Counted from the first letter of the stretch, positions 34,304 through 47,354 are shown. The stretch: 64,000 nucleotides of DNA from Phaseolus vulgaris (GCF_000499845.2 NC_023753.2:16988193-17052192); one strand, 5' to 3'. Program-made: numbers and translations. The notes: generated by a model from the letters alone, not told the origin.

Positions 34304-37300
34304 AATGGCTGGAAAACTATCTTTTGAGGAAAGTGCTTCAATTAACAAACCACCTTTGTGTTGTGGTTTGAATTATAAGTATTGGGAGGGTAGAATGAAA
34401 ATCTTTGTTGAATCCATTGATCAAGGGATTTGGGATGCAATTGAAAATGCCCCTTTCATTCCAAATATTAAAAAGAATTGATCTTTTATTAAAAAACCTT
34501 GGTCCCAATGGACCAATGAAGGAAATGAAAAGGCCAAGTTTGATTGTTGTGCCAAAAACATAATAACATCTGCTTTGGATTCTAAAGAATTTATCAGGAT
34601 AGCAAAGTGTGAATCTACTAAGGAGATGTGGGATACACTCAAAGCAACTCATGATAGCACTACTGAATTAAAGAAATCGAAGACAAGAAGAAGAAGGAGG
34701 AAGAATAAAAAAAGGTCTTGATGTATGCTTCATGGCCAAAAAGGAAGATGATTCAAGCAGTGTAAGTTCCTCTAATTCTTCAAATGCTGAAAATTACAGT
34801 CAATTGCTTCAAGCTTTTCAAGAAACACATGAAGAAGCTAACCGATTGGCTCTCTTGAACAACCGGTTGAAGGGAATGAACAACTGGCTTGAAAACAAAG
34901 TCAAATCACTAGAAGAAGAACTAGAAAATTCAAAAACAGATTTTGAAAACCTTGAAATCCTTTACAAAAACTCTTATTGCAAGTGTGACACTCTTATTTG
35001 TGAAAATTGTGAAAATCTTGAAAAGAAAGTTCTTTATCTTGTAAAGATTATGGATAAGCTTTCAAAAGGTAAATCCAACTTTGAGAATGTCTTGACATTT
35101 CATAATTGTGTTTTTTGGAAAAACAGGATTAGGTTTTAATCCACAAAACAAGCATGACAAGTTTTCAAAGTCATTTTCGAAACTGCCAGAAAAACAACTG
35201 ATTGTTCTATCGAAACAACCGGTTGTTACATGCTTCTACTGCATGAAAAGAGGCCATTCTGTTAGATTCTGTAAAATTAGGAAATATTATGTTCCTAAAG
35301 GCATTATGAAATGGATTCCTAAAGCTTATAGAGTTTCTAGTTATAAATATAAATTAAAAGGACCCACATTCAAAAGAAGACCAAATCTTTATACTTGAAA
35401 TTTCACTTTGTAAGGAAATTTGAAGGAGAGCATGCAATAGTGGTATCTGGACAGTGGCTGCTCAAAACACATGACAGGAGATAAATCAAAGTTTGTGAGC
35501 ATCACCTTCAAACAAGAAGGCCATGTAACATATGGAAATAACAACAAAGGAAGAATTCTTGGAAGAGGCTCTATAGGAGATAAGAGTATCTTGATCATTC
35601 ATGATGTCTTGTATGTAGAGGGACTGAAGCACAACTTGCTCAGCATTAGCCAACTATGTGACAAAGGCTATCAAGTAATCTTCAAGACAAACTCTTGTGA
35701 AATCTGCCTTCCTAACTCAAAAGAGGTAATGTTGATTGGTAAGAGAATCAACAATGTCTATCTTGTGGATATTTTTTCTCCTTGTTCTATAGGTTGTCTT
35801 CTTTCTAAGCATGATGAATCTTGGCTATGGCATAGAAGAATTGCTCACATTCACATGAATCACTTAAACAAATTAATCTCAAAAGTCTTGTGATTGGGTT
35901 GCCCAAGCTTAAGTTTGAGAAGGACCACATATGTGAAGCTTGTCAAAGGGGAAACAAGTTAAAAATTCTTTCAAAATTAAAAATGTTGTTTCATCTTTAA
36001 AACCCCTTGAGCTGCTTCATATGGACTTGTTTGGACCTTCAAGAACCATGAGTCTTGGTGGCAACTATTATGCTCTTGTCATTTTGGATGATTTATCTAG
36101 GTACACTTGGACTCTCTTCTTAGAATCAAAGAGTGATGCCTTCTCTGCCTTCAAGAAGCTTTAGGTTGCAAAATACAAAGAACAACAACATTGGCTCAAT
36201 AAAAAGTGATCATGGAGGGGAATTTCAAAATGAGAAATTCAGCAAATTTTGTGAGAAGATGGGAATTCTGCACAACTTCTCTGCTCCAAGAACTCCACAA
36301 CAAAATGGTGTGGAGGAAAGAAAGAACAGATCTTTTGAAGAGTTAGCAAGAACCATGCTAAGTGAATCCTCCTTACCCAAGTATTTTTGGGCTGATGTTG
36401 TTAGCACCTCTTGCTATGTGATGAATAAAGTGCTAATAAGGCCAATCTTGAAGAAAACTCCCTGTGAACTCTTCAATGGAAGGAAACCAAACATAAGTCA
36501 CCTTAGAGTGTTTGGTTGCAGCTGCTTCGTTCTAAATAATGGAAAGGAAAACCTAGGAAAGTTTGATGAAAAAGCTGATCTTGGAATCTTTATTGGCTAT
36601 TCCCTAAATAGTCATGCGTATAGTATCTACAACAAGAGGCTAATGATTGTAGAAGAATCTGTTCATGTGGTCTTTGATGAAGTTGATCACAAAAGCATTC
36701 AAGTCTCAAAGAACAACACAAAAGAGGATGAACAGAACATCAATCTGGAGAAGTTGGACTGCTGTGCAGAAAAACAACTGGTTTAATGCTCGAAACAACC
36801 GATTGAAATTCTGCAGCAGAGTGAGTTACCTAAAGAATGGAGAATTCCTAGAGATCTGTCAGTGGAGAACATCATTGGGCAGATAAAGGAGGGTGTTTCT
36901 ACACGTAGCTCTATCTCAAACTTCTGCAGGCACACTGCTTTTGTCTCTCAAATTGAACCAAAGTCTATTGAAGAAGCTCTCAAGGATGAAAAGTGGGTTG
37001 AAGCTATGCATGAAGAGCTGAATCAGTTTGCTAGAAATGAGGTATGGGTTCTTGTCCCTAAGACAACTGAGATGAACATCATTGGATCGAAATGGGTCTT
37101 CAGGAAAAAACTGGATGAGGATGGAATGATCACAAGGAACAAGGCAAGGTTAGTTGCCAAAGGCTACAATCAAGAAGAGGGGATTGACTATGGAGAAACC
37201 TTTGCCCCTGTTGCAAGCTTAGAAGTTGTGAGGTTGCTGCTGGCTTTTGCATGTATGAGTGGATTTAAACTCTTTCAAATGGAAGTAAAGAGTGCTTTTC

Positions 37301-38488
37301 TCAATGGCTACATCAATGAGGAAGTATATGTGGATCAACCACCGGGTTTTGAAGATCATCAACATCCTAATCATGTCTTTAAGCTGAAAAAGGCATTTTA
37401 TGGGCTTAAGCAAGCTCCAAGGCAGTGGTATGAGAGACTTAGCAATTTTCTTTTGTCACATGGTTATGAAAGAGGAATGATTGACAAGACTCTCTTCATC
37501 AAGAAGTCAAATTCTGAAATTATCCTTATGCAAATCTATGTTGATGACATAATCTTTGGTGCTACACAAGATAGTTTGTGTGAAGAATTTGTGGCAGCTA
37601 TGCAAGGTGAGTTTGAAATGTCTATGATGGGGGAACTTTCTTTCTTTCTTGGATTGCAGGTCAAGCAAACAAAGGATGAAATCTTTTTATGCCAATCAAA
37701 GTATTGCAAAGAAATTCTCAAGAAGTTTGAAATGGAAAGTTGCAAGGAAGCAAACACACTTATGCCCTCAAGTTGTTATATGGATGGAGATGCTTCTGGA
37801 AAAAGGGTAGATCAAACAAAATATAGAGGTTTGATCGGCTCATTGCTCTATCTCACAGTAAGTAGACCGGACATCATGTTTGCGGTATGTCTTTGTGCAA
37901 GATGTCAAGCAAATCCAAAGGAATCCCACTTCAAAGCTGCAAAGAGGATTCTCAAATATCTTAAAGGAACAACAAATGTTGGTATATGGTATCCTTCTCA
38001 CTCTTCTATACATTTAATTGGCTATTCAAATTCTGATTTTGCAGGGTGTAAGCTAGACAGAAAAAGCACAAGTGGTACTTGTCACCTTGTTGGTTCAAGT
38101 CTCATTTCATGGCATAGTAAGAAGCAAGCTTGTGTGGCTCTCTCAACTGCAGAGACTGAATACATTGTTGCTGGAAGCTACTGTGCACAAATTCTCTGGC
38201 TTAAACAACAACTTGCAGATTTTGGATTGAAGATTAGCAAGGTCCCTTTGATGTGTGACAACACAAGTGCTATAAATCTTACCAAAAATTAGATTCAGCA
38301 CTCAAGAACTAAGCACATTGAGATCCGCCATCATTTCATAAGGGATCATGTGAACAATGGAGACTGTGAAGTGAAGTTCATTAAGACAAAACTGTAACTG
38401 GCTGATATATTCACAAAACCTCTACCAAAAGAAAGGTTTTTCTTTTTGAGAAATGAGTTAGGCATTCTTAACTCTCAAAATCTTTCCT
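34304..38488 (+). pseudogene. Copia gag-pol of element F
   Basis: Gag starts MAGKLSFEESASINKPP at 34304. A coiled-coil part (34732-35139) and a zinc knuckle CFYCMKRGHSVRFC (about 35230-35270) follow. Protease has WYLDSGCSKHMTG near 35440-35475. Integrase has LLHMDLFGP (about 36013), KSDHGGEFQ (about 36205) and QNGVEERKN (about 36300). RT has YVDD at 37537-37548. RNase H has DFAGCKLDRKSTSG (about 38036), and the frame ends near ADIFTKPL (about 38405). Stops include 34480, 36784 and 38290; frameshifts lie near 34490, 35110, 35890 and 36165. The stretch 36862-38292 is open for 476 codons. Paired motifs lie in the coiled coil, before the knuckle and in the integrase-RT linker. Confidence 0.93.
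34849..34900 (+). repeat. Triple 10-mer motif at 21-bp phase inside gag
   Basis: TAACCGATTG (34849), CAACCGGTTG (34870) and CAACTGGCTT (34891) start exactly 21 bp apart in the gag coiled-coil coding region, encoding NRL..., NNRL... and NNWL. It is the only triple seen. Confidence 0.75.
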
Positions 38489-38631
38489 AAACTGTTTTAT
38501 AACCGTTACAATCTATTTGTGAAGACAAATAGGGGGATAATTGATTGGTTCTTGTGTGTCTTTCTCTGAAAATTGTGTTAATCTGATGAAATTCTGAAAT
38601 TAAAACTATTTTTTGCTTCTACTGACAGAAA

Positions 38632-38662
38632 CAACCGATTGAATTGTGTAAACAACCGGTTG
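38632..38662 (+). repeat. Paired 10-mer motif in the spacer before the polypurine tract
   Basis: CAACCGATTG, 11 bp, then CAACCGGTTG. It lies between pol stop and 3' LTR of element F. Equivalent pairs lie at the same place in element I (21167-21197) and unit J (11355-11385). Confidence 0.85.
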
Positions 38663-38817
38663 TTTGTCTGATATACTGCTTTGTAATTGTGAAAATCTAA
38701 CCTGCTGTTGTAAGATACATTGGATTGTATACGTGTTGTTTTTGCAAGAACTGCTTCAGATTCAAACAAGTCCAACACAAGCAACCAGAGATTTGTCTTC
38801 ATCAAATACGGGAAGAT

Positions 38818-39930
38818 TGTTGAATCAAGTGTGATCAAAAGCTTTGAAGAATCCAAATCCTAGTGTTTGATGGAAGGTTGAAGTTGCTTGGTGTTGTTGT
38901 TGTGTTTTAGAGTAGGATCTGGGTAGTTTATCTTTGTAATCCACTCTTTGTTGAATCTAAAGCTTAAGTGTTTTCAAATCTTTTAAGTTTAAAGTGTTTT
39001 TCAAACTAAGTGAAAAACAACCTGTTGTTTTATCGAAACAACCGATTGTTTTACACTTCGGTGTTTTTGAAAAGGTTAAAAACTGTTTTGGTTGGTTGAC
39101 TTGTTGTCAAACCAAAACAACCGATTAATTCGCACTTTCAATCGATTGTTTGTTTGAAAATCCTAACAGAAATTGTTTTGTTAGTTAAGTGAGCTTTAAA
39201 TGATTTTATAACTGAATACACTCATGTTTTAAATGCTTTGACCATTTTTTGAATGCTATAAATAGTTTGTTTAAGTTTTATAACAAACAAGAAGAAAGAA
39301 AAACATTTTTTGAGTTTTTCACAGATTTCTTTCAAAGATTTGAGTTTTCACCTTTGAGCTTTGGTTTTCTCAAGAGAGAGTGGAATAGGATTACATCTGT
39401 ATTGATTTCAGTTCATTCTGTAACAAGTGTAATTCGTTCTGAATACTTTGTACATTCTGGTGTTGTAAAGCCAAGAAGGGTTGTGTGCTCTTGAGGTTGT
39501 CAAGATCAACATTCTTGGTGTGTGTGCTGAGCCAAAGGAAGTGTGTTTCTTGAGGGGATCAAGGTCACTTCTTTGGTGGTATGTGTATGTAATCTGGTTT
39601 TGATTACTTAGTGGAATCCTCAGTGGTTTCTGGGAAACTAGATGTAGCTCTTGGTTTAAGAGTGAACCAATATAAACTGTTTGTGCATCTCTTTCTTCCC
39701 TAAACTCTTTAAATTCAATTGTTGTTGTTTTTACTGGTATAAACAACCGATTGTTTCTTCGAAACAACCAATTGTTTTTTTGGTGTTTTGCTGTTTTGAG
39801 CTTTGCTTCTTGGCTAACTGAATTCCTAATCTGGTTTCTTGCACAAAATTTCATTCTAGCTTAAAAATTTTGCAAAAACCCCCTTTAAACAATTCACCCC
39901 CTTTCTCGTTTAAGGTCATACATTCTAACA
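38818..39930 (+). repeat. 3' LTR of copia element F (1113 bp)
   Basis: It starts TGTTGAATCAAG after the purine-rich AAATACGGGAAGA and ends CATTCTAACA. Paired motifs lie at 39018-39048, 39118-39148 and 39744-39774, the same three places as in the 5' LTR. Confidence 0.92.
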
Positions 39931-40492
39931 GATGGGCTATGTGGTTGGGCTCAAGATGAGTGTGTAAACTCTTTCCTATATACTTAACGTAAGTCCTCGT
40001 GCACAAGGCCTAGGCAACAAGGGGTAATAATGGACCTAGGGGTGTGCTTAGTGCGCCTGGGTCCACTACGAGTAAAACATTTTCTCTAAATCTAAGACCA
40101 TGTGTGTTAGGGCACAACGAGTTAGGTTTCATGTATGATGCGTAGCGCCTCACTGAGGGTGCCTACGTGAAATGGATGGGACCCCTGGTGCTGGTACATG
40201 AGTTGGTACCCTGGTGGTTATTTTGTTAAGATTTTATGCACTTCAGAGAAGATAAGGTTTGTTTGGTTGCGGCACTAAGAAAGTATGCCCTTGAAAAAAT
40301 ATCTTCCTATTGCATAGGCTTTCAGTTGAGATGATATTCTCGTGATAGAAAGCTGCTACAAGAGGTAGGCTATAAAAGGGACTTGAGATCCCAGGTAAAG
40401 GTATGATGTTTCTAAGACTGTAACGAAGGGAAGAGCGGATTCCATCAGAGATAGACGGAGCCATAGCTTGGGATCGAAGTCAACCAACAAGA

Positions 40493-40528
<36 letters not shown>
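40493..40528. repeat. (AC)n(AT)n microsatellite
   Basis: About ten AC followed by about eight AT units directly at the outer end of the Tat C LTR. Confidence 0.95.
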
Positions 40529-40809
40529 TCCATCACTTTTATTTATCGTAACATTTCTCTCTTGCATTCAAATAAAACAAAAGTTCATGGGTTATGATGT
40601 ATAAAAAAACTTGATGTTTCATGATTTTAATCTGAAATCAATTCATAACACAACTAAAATTAAGGGATAATTTAAACCTTTAAAATGTATCCTCAAATGC
40701 CATTATTTTCTTTGCAATATTCATAATTTTAAAATTAGAGTTCATAAAATTGAGAAAAACATTATTCATGGAGGATCGTAAATTTGAGCAACCATGCTCT
40801 AATACCACA
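40529..40809 (-). other. Leader-like remnant with tRNA-Met primer site
   Basis: Non-coding. Near its right end the minus strand reads GTGGTATTAGAGCATGG, one change from the initiator-Met primer site, directly beside the LTR at 40810. It is probably the leader of a minus-oriented element whose left part is lost. Confidence 0.5.
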
Positions 40810-41219
40810 TGTAAAATCAAAGCGTACAATAATGCACATCATAAGGATCTTATAATATATTTTTCTCACATATCATACATTCCATTATAATAGAGATAAA
40901 CACTTACTTTGATCCATGACAGTTCCTATGTGAGTAGTTTCTTCAATTACCTTTTCTTAATCAATCTCTTGCAATTATTTTCTTGTCACACACTTTCGGG
41001 ATGGCCTAAGATAACCTTATTTGCAAACACAAAACAATATTTTCTTAATGTTTTACAATCTTCACCAGATTAGGTTTTTATCAAGTTTCATAACATATAT
41101 ATAACCTCCCACATTAACCAATTGTCCATTTTATATTATTAAATCACATTTAGGCTCAAGGCCCAAAATCTATTTAACATGAGTCACATTATAAAATTAA
41201 TTTACATAATTTTCTAACA
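40810..41219 (-). repeat. Short LTR (410 bp) of an unclassified element
   Basis: It starts TGTAAAATCAAAGCG and ends TTTTCTAACA. A primer-binding site on its left shows it is a 5' LTR of a minus-oriented element, not a solo LTR. No second copy was seen in the window. It cuts into the protease region of the Tat pseudogene on its right. Confidence 0.65.
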
Positions 41220-42454
41220 GTCTCGACATCCATGATCAAGTACCTAACTTAATGTTTTTGTAACATTTGTTTCCTTCTCTAAACTTCATGTATAAGTTGA
41301 TATACCCTCGACTATCGAACCTTTCTCCCAAGAATTTGACTATTATTTCATCATACCACACCACAACGTCTCGGGACAACCCCAACTTTTTGAACGTCTT
41401 CCAGTAAAGTATGTTGACTGAGCTTCCCTAGTCCACCACCGTTTCCATTACCACAATGTTGGTGACTTCTATGGTTATCACCATCAGATCGTCGTGATCC
41501 GGATCGATAGTTTTGAAGTCCTCATTCGTGAATGTTATCAGTGGTAAGCTCCTTTTGCTCTTCCTATGGATTAAGTAAATATATTAGATAGCCCGTAGGT
41601 GTATCTTTCTTGGCGGTTTTGTATCCTCCCATCGTCAGTTATCGGCCTCTTGACTTCGTCCCGACCACTTAGGAGAAATCGGTGAAGGTGTCCCGCCTAC
41701 ACTAATCCTCGATTTTATCCTTTAGGGCCAAACACTCCTCTGTAATGTGATCGTAATCATGGTGATAGTTGTAGTGTGGTGTTTGGTCTGTGTTTACATG
41801 TACGTCTTCCTCGACACTAACATCAAGTTGATATTGAGGGTTTCTTCTAGGATTCTCAATTGGTCTGTGGTTAATGAATTGTAGTGTGTAAAACATTGGG
41901 AATGAGGGAACTTTTTCGGTCCTCTCAGCTATTGGTGTTTGTCCTTATCGATGAACTTGTTCTCGATTTCCTTTGGCGCTCTGACCGTGGTGTTGAACTC
42001 TCTTAGTTCTTCCAATTGCATGAACTTTCCTATCATCTAATGTAGCTCATTTCGATCCATTGCCAACTTCTTGTATAAACTATCTAAAAAGGGACTAGGT
42101 TTAAGGATGGTTACCATATGGTGCATAGCCACCTCGGAACTCAGATTTTGGATACTTAACGTGACTTTGTCGTATTGTTCCATAAAAGTGTGTAGGGACT
42201 CCATCTTCTCTTGTCGGATGTATACCAAGCCTATGGATGTGAGATGGTGGGGTCGACTAGTAGTGAACTGCGTCTCGAATTTGGTGACTAAGGTATGAAA
42301 ACAGTGAATGGAGTGAGCCCACAGTCGTGTGAACCATCTTAAAGTGGCTCGTTTGAGTGAAGTGGAGAATACTCAAAATAATAGTGCACCATAGGTGGTA
42401 TATAAGCTGATATGGGTTACATAGGCGTCCACATGTTCGTATCGATCCATGTTG

Positions 42455-43370
42455 TGATGTGAGTTGATTTTAGGGTTGTTCATTTTATGGTGTGACACTT
42501 TGCTTAAATTGAGATTTTAGGAATTTAAGAGTGAAAACCTTAGGAAAATCACCACTGGACATTAACTTAACCAAGTGGTTAAGTGGCTGTTATGGTTCAT
42601 TTCACAAAGGCAAAGATCAAAAGACAAGATATGGTGAGAATGGATGAAAAACTCAATTGATAAGACAAAACCGAGAGCAATACAAGGAAGAAACAAAGAC
42701 AAAGAACATAAATGGAAGGAAAAATGAAGGAGAATGGAAGAAGGAAACTTATGGAAAAGGAAGAGATGTTCACACCACTTGATGGGTGGTAACCATCAAA
42801 ATAAGTGGAAGGTAGCCACTTGAGAGCTTCATTCTCATCAAGATAAGACGAATGGAGAGGAGATAGCACTCACTAAAGCTCACACAATGTTTGTGCAGAG
42901 TAACTTTTCTATTAATTTCAACTTGTAAAATATAATGGGTATGCCTCCTATTTATAGGTGAAGGATCCTTGGAAAACAAGCAAGAGGGGTAGGATGGGAA
43001 AAGGGAAAAAATGGGCAGCCTTAGTCAAACCCGCATCCTAGGCTTATCCTTAAAAAAACTAAGTAAAAATGCCTTCTTAAAGGGCTAAGAACAAGCTAAA
43101 ATGATACCTACACCCCCTATTATGCTAAAGGCACCTTATTCTAGCATATCTTTGCTATTTGGACCCCGAAAGTGAGCCTAAATTATTTACAAACATATTC
43201 TATTTTTTAAGAAGATCAAAAGGAAGAACTTCTAGTATTCTAGTTTATAGCTTCTTCTTCTTTTGTTGATTCTTTATCGAGGCTTGGTGGGGCCTGACTT
43301 TGTATCTTGAGATGACTGACCCTTTTGGGAAGTGTTTGTCGTGTCCTTAGTCATCTGTCAATTTGTATCA
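42455..43370 (-). repeat. 3' LTR of element D (916 bp)
   Basis: It starts TGATGTGAGTTG and ends ATTTGTATCA. It is closely similar to 46460-47354 but 21 bp longer, with several small differences. A TATA-like box (minus TATAAATAGG) lies near 42950. Confidence 0.9.
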
Positions 43371-43437
43371 TGCTTCCCAGGTTCGAAAGAATTCGTCCTC
43401 GAATTTAGAACTCCTACAAATAACATAGTGAGTTTGT

Positions 43438-45515
43438 TCATATGATTTGTATGATTTGTATATGGATGTGTGAAACTAACTTATGTTCATTAAGCTTGGG
43501 GAGATTTCCTGGTTGAATTCTAGCTACAAGCCATGTTTGGAAAGAATATTTGGGAATGAAATGATTTTGGGAGAATCCTATTAGAAGGTGATAATCTTTA
43601 AGAGGTTTCTGAATATCATCCCTAAACTTCTTAATCAAATATGTCAAGTATTTAGAGTGTTTAGGTAATGAAAAAGACAAGGAAGAAAAATACCTCTGAG
43701 GTGAAGTGATGATATCCGTGTTATCTTGTCTTTCATTTTCTCTTTCATTTTCACTTTTGGTTTTTGATTTAATTTGGGCCTGATGTTCCTCTTTTAGCTT
43801 TGGGGTCCTTTTATTTGGACAATTGGCAGCTATGTGCCAAAACCCTAAACATTCAAAACATTTTGTGCTTGAAGGTTTGGTGGGTGACTTAGGGGTACAG
43901 GTAGAAGGTTTGTCTTTAAAAACTTTATAGGAAGAAGTGGTTTCTTTTGAAAAATTGGAAGGAGAAGTTTTTGTAGAAATGTTATTTTTATCCTTTCCTA
44001 AAGATTTGTAGAAGCCATCATGATGAGTAGTTTTGAAAGTTGTTTTCGTCAAAATATGTGATTCCACCTTGATGGCTAGGTGAACCAACTTCTTTAAAGA
44101 AGAGTACTCATATAATTCTACAACATCTTTAATTTATCTCCTTAAACTATTCACAAACCTAGCGATCTTTAACTTTTCACTATCATGCATATTTATCTTA
44201 GTCAAAGTTGTTTATAGATCTTTAAAATATTCATCTACCATCCTTGGTCCTTGATGAAACCGTTAGAGCTTCAACAAGAGTTTCTTTCTATAAGGAGGAG
44301 GAACAAACCGCACGCGCATACATGTTTTCAAATCATACCAAGAGACCACGACTGGCCTCTTGTTTAGCCCAATGTCCATTACAGTTTGCTGCCACCATTG
44401 GATGGGATGGTCTAAAAAAACTAGGGAAGCTATCCTAACCTTTTGGTCCTCGGTGACCTTATACACATTAAAGAAATGTTCAACTTTAGCTTCCCATTCT
44501 AAATACAAAGTAGGGTCATTGGTCCCACTAAAACTAGGTAACTTTACAAAATCAAAAGAATGTTGTGGTTGTGGTTGGTGTTGATGGTGTCGTTTGTCAA
44601 AATTGTGCACTCGCCAATCATGTTCTTGACTACCATAGTGCATGGAATGTCTAGTTGTTCTTGACGACTCCCATCTCCTTTGTTGAGATTGCCTCTCTTG
44701 AGCTTCCTCTAGTGATGGAAGAGGCCCCAACACCCAAAAGAGCGTCTAGGCCAAACAAGGAGCGTCTAAGAGACATAAGAAGCGTCTAGGCCACACAAGG
44801 AGCGTCTAAGAGAGTTGACATCCAAGAAGGGTGACGTCCAACAACAAGTGTAGCTTAGTCTTATTTGTGGTGTAAATAGCATAGCCTAATGAACCTTTGT
44901 TTAAATTCTGCAAATTAGGATTAAGGAGGAGTTAACCTAGATTAGCTACAGTTTCTAGAAGCTCTCCACTAATCTAGGACGTCCATGTGCAAGTTAGGAG
45001 GCCATGTGCACCCATGTGCCATGTGCTCCATGTGCTACTCTTTTGCATTTCATTTGGCTTGCATTTGCTCATCATTTACGTCATCATTTCAGGTCCTCCT
45101 TAGCCTATAAAAGGAGGAGCCAACCTCATGTATTTCAAGATTGAATAGAGTATTGTTATGCTGCCAAATTTGAGCCATACACTACTCCTTGCCTAGCATC
45201 TAGGTTTTAATCTTCACTTCATCACCTTCAAAGGGGCTAACCGAACCTCCCCAATTCCTCACTCTCATGCACCTTCAAGGCACTCATACTTCCTAGGAAG
45301 GCCTTGCTCATCTCCTCCACAAGCTTCTGCTATTTCATCACCAAAACGCAAAGAAGAGCTCAAAGGAATGTCATCATCTAGCCTTTACATTCTTTCCACT
45401 AGTTGTCGCATTTTATCATCTTTGTGAGCCAAACTCCTCCGGGCATCCTCAAGCTCTCCCAAAAGAGACGTGCCTTTTGAGGATATTGTGGTTTAGAAAA
45501 TTTCCTTGAAGATAT
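43438..45515 (-). pseudogene. Gag of element D, interrupted by a solo LTR
   Basis: The N-terminal part lies right of the solo LTR (about 45382-45515). The frame resumes at 44712 with LEEAQERQSQQRRW. The gag core is KLPSFSGTNDPTLYLEWEAK (about 44500-44580), and a zinc knuckle CFECLGFWHIAANC lies at about 43820-43865. A Lys/Glu-rich linker and a C-terminal block near FQTWLVARIQPG (about 43510-43545) end it. A stop and frameshifts are present besides the insertion. The zinc knuckle indicates an RNA-binding Gag. Confidence 0.75.
44713..45376 (+). repeat. Solo LTR, 664 bp, TSD TCTAG
   Basis: It starts TGATGGAAGAGG and ends GAATGTCATCA, with exact TCTAG at 44708-44712 and 45377-45381. It belongs to the same superfamily as the G LTRs in opposite orientation, with AGCGTCTA-containing repeats near its start and a TATA box CCTATAAAAGG at 45103-45114. 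Confidence 0.93.
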
Positions 45516-46444
45516 ATGATACATAATTCACAACTAAACACACAATTAGTGAAATAGAAGTTAGAAAACACTCTCTCAAGTTTGCGTCACTTTTGGTGAG
45601 AAGAAATCAAAAAGAATTTTATCCTCTCATAAAGGCCTTTCTTGAGGTTGAAAACTCTCAAATGAAAAAGGTCAAAGCCTTAAACACTTGATCTTATAGG
45701 AAACCACCACAACTTAAGGAAAAGAAAGAAAAGACAAAGAAGAAAAGCTAAACCAAATTTGAGAAAGAGATTATGACAAAACTTGAAGAAAGACAAACCA
45801 GAAAAAGGCACACAAAAAGGACTCAAAGATACTTACTAAACTTTTAACAATGAAACTTTTTCTTTAGAAATCGCTAAAGCAAAAGGATAAACAAATTCCA
45901 CAATGGTTGAAATCAATTTGCCAATCAAGTTGAATCCAAATTTGGAAAATGTTTTTCTTAAGAAATTTATACCACAAATTTTCGTTTTCACTTTTTTTTA
46001 TACTAGTTTTTGAAATTTGGAAATGAAATGTCCATAGTTTTAGTCATGTATAATTTCCAATAACTCCAATTTTCACAAAAAATTTGCTATTCAATATAAT
46101 TGAACACTTGAAATCTTTTGTTTGGAACTTTAAATTTACTTCTACTAAAACAAGTTTCTAATTACTTCTCAAACTTTCAAAATTAAAAGCAAGGTATTAA
46201 ACATATGACTCAAAGCAAAAGGCAAGAACACAATAAGACACAAAAAATATAATCCAAAAGTGAAACAAAGCTATGGAAAAGTAAAATGGCTGAATGAAAT
46301 TGCAAGAAAATAAAGGGTAGAAAATTAAATTGCAAGAATGTAAAGACAAGAATTTAAAGGTACTTGAATTTAAAGACAAGAAATTAAAATGCAAGAAATG
46401 TAAAGTGCCAATCAACTCAAATCAAAATAAGCTCAAGAACCTAA
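45516..46444 (-). other. Untranslated leader of element D
   Basis: AT-rich, without a convincing frame. It lies between the primer site and gag. Confidence 0.65.
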
Positions 46445-46459
46445 GCTCTGATGACCACA

Positions 46460-47354
46460 TGATGTGAATTGATTTTAGGATTGTTCATTTTATGGTGTGA
46501 CACTTTGCTTAGATTGAGAATTTAGGACTTTAAGAGTGAAAACCTTAGGAAAATCCCCACTGAACATTAGCTTAACCAAGTGGTTAAGTAGATGTGAATG
46601 TTCATTTCACAAAGGCAAAGATCAAAAGAAAAGATATGGTGAGAATGGATGCAAAACTCAATTGATAAGAAAAAACCGAGAGCAATAAAGGAAGAAAAAC
46701 AAAGACAAAGAACATAAATGGAAGGAAAAATGAAAGAGATGTTCACACTACTTAATGGGTGGTAACCATCAAGATAAGTGGAAGGACGCAACTTGAGAGC
46801 TTCATTCTCATCAAGATAAGACGAATGGAGAGGAGATAGCACTCACTGAAGCTCACACAATATTTGTGCAGAGTAACTCTTCTATTAATTTCAACTTGTA
46901 AAATATAATGGGTAGGCCTTCTATTTATAGGTGAAGGAGCCTTGGAAAACAAGCAAGAGGGGTAGGATGGGAAAAGGGAAAAAATGGGTGGCCTTAGGGT
47001 TTGACTAAGTCAAAAACGCATCCTAGGCTTATCCTTCTAGAAACTAGGTCAAAATACATTCTTAAAGGGCTAGGAACAAGCTAAAATGATACCTACAACC
47101 CCTATTATGCTAAAGGCACCTTATTTTAGCCTATCTTTGCTATTTGGACCCCTAAAGTGAGCCCAAATTATTTACAAACATATTCTATTTTTTAAGAAGA
47201 TCAAAAGGAAGAACTTCTGGTATTCTGGTTTATAGCTTATTCTTCTTTTGTTGATTCTTTCTCGAGGCTTAGTGGGCCTGACTTTGTATATTGAGAGGAC
47301 TGACCCTTTTGGGAAGTGCTTGTTGTATCCTTAGTCATTTGTCAGTTTGTATCA
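46460..47354 (-). repeat. 5' LTR of element D (895 bp)
   Basis: It starts TGATGTGAATTG and ends GTTTGTATCA, next to the primer site. A TATA-like box (minus TATAAATAG) lies near 46922. Confidence 0.9.

Larger units (their letters stand above)
32896..39930 (+). mobile_element. Ty1/copia element F, with an extra partial copy at its left end
   Basis: It contains two 1113-bp LTRs, a tRNA-Met-type primer site, gag-pol and a 3' spacer. Left of the 5' LTR lies a 19-bp LTR start (32896-32914) followed by 213 bp (32919-33131) that match the spacer before the 3' LTR (ending 38817). This suggests a former tandem pair that shared the LTR at 33132. No matching target-site duplication was seen (TTAAT left, GATGG right). 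Confidence 0.85.
29939..40495 (+). mobile_element. 3' part of Tat element C
   Basis: Recognised from an antisense gene and a plus-oriented 3' LTR in the same arrangement as element A. Its pol is not in the window, since copia element I lies immediately left. A copia solo LTR and copia element F are nested within it. Confidence 0.65.
32802..40495 (+). repeat. 3' LTR of Tat element C, split by copia element F
   Basis: The left part, 32802-32895, starts TGTACTGGACC. The right part, 39931-40495, ends GTCAACCAACAAGAACA, whose reverse complement matches the end of the Tat LTR at 50783. A CTATAAAAGGG TATA-like box lies near 40370. About 660 bp remain once element F is left out. The junction shows no clean duplication. 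Confidence 0.65.
42455..47354 (-). mobile_element. Gag-only Ty3/gypsy element D (non-autonomous)
   Basis: LTRs lie at 42455-43370 and 46460-47354. A primer site (minus TGGTCATCAGAGC, one inserted C versus the tRNA-Met site) lies at 46445-46457. The internal region has only gag with a zinc knuckle; no RT, RNase H or integrase is visible. A solo LTR (44713-45376) is nested in gag. Flanks are TGTTG and TGGTA, so a clean target-site duplication is lacking. Confidence 0.85.
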
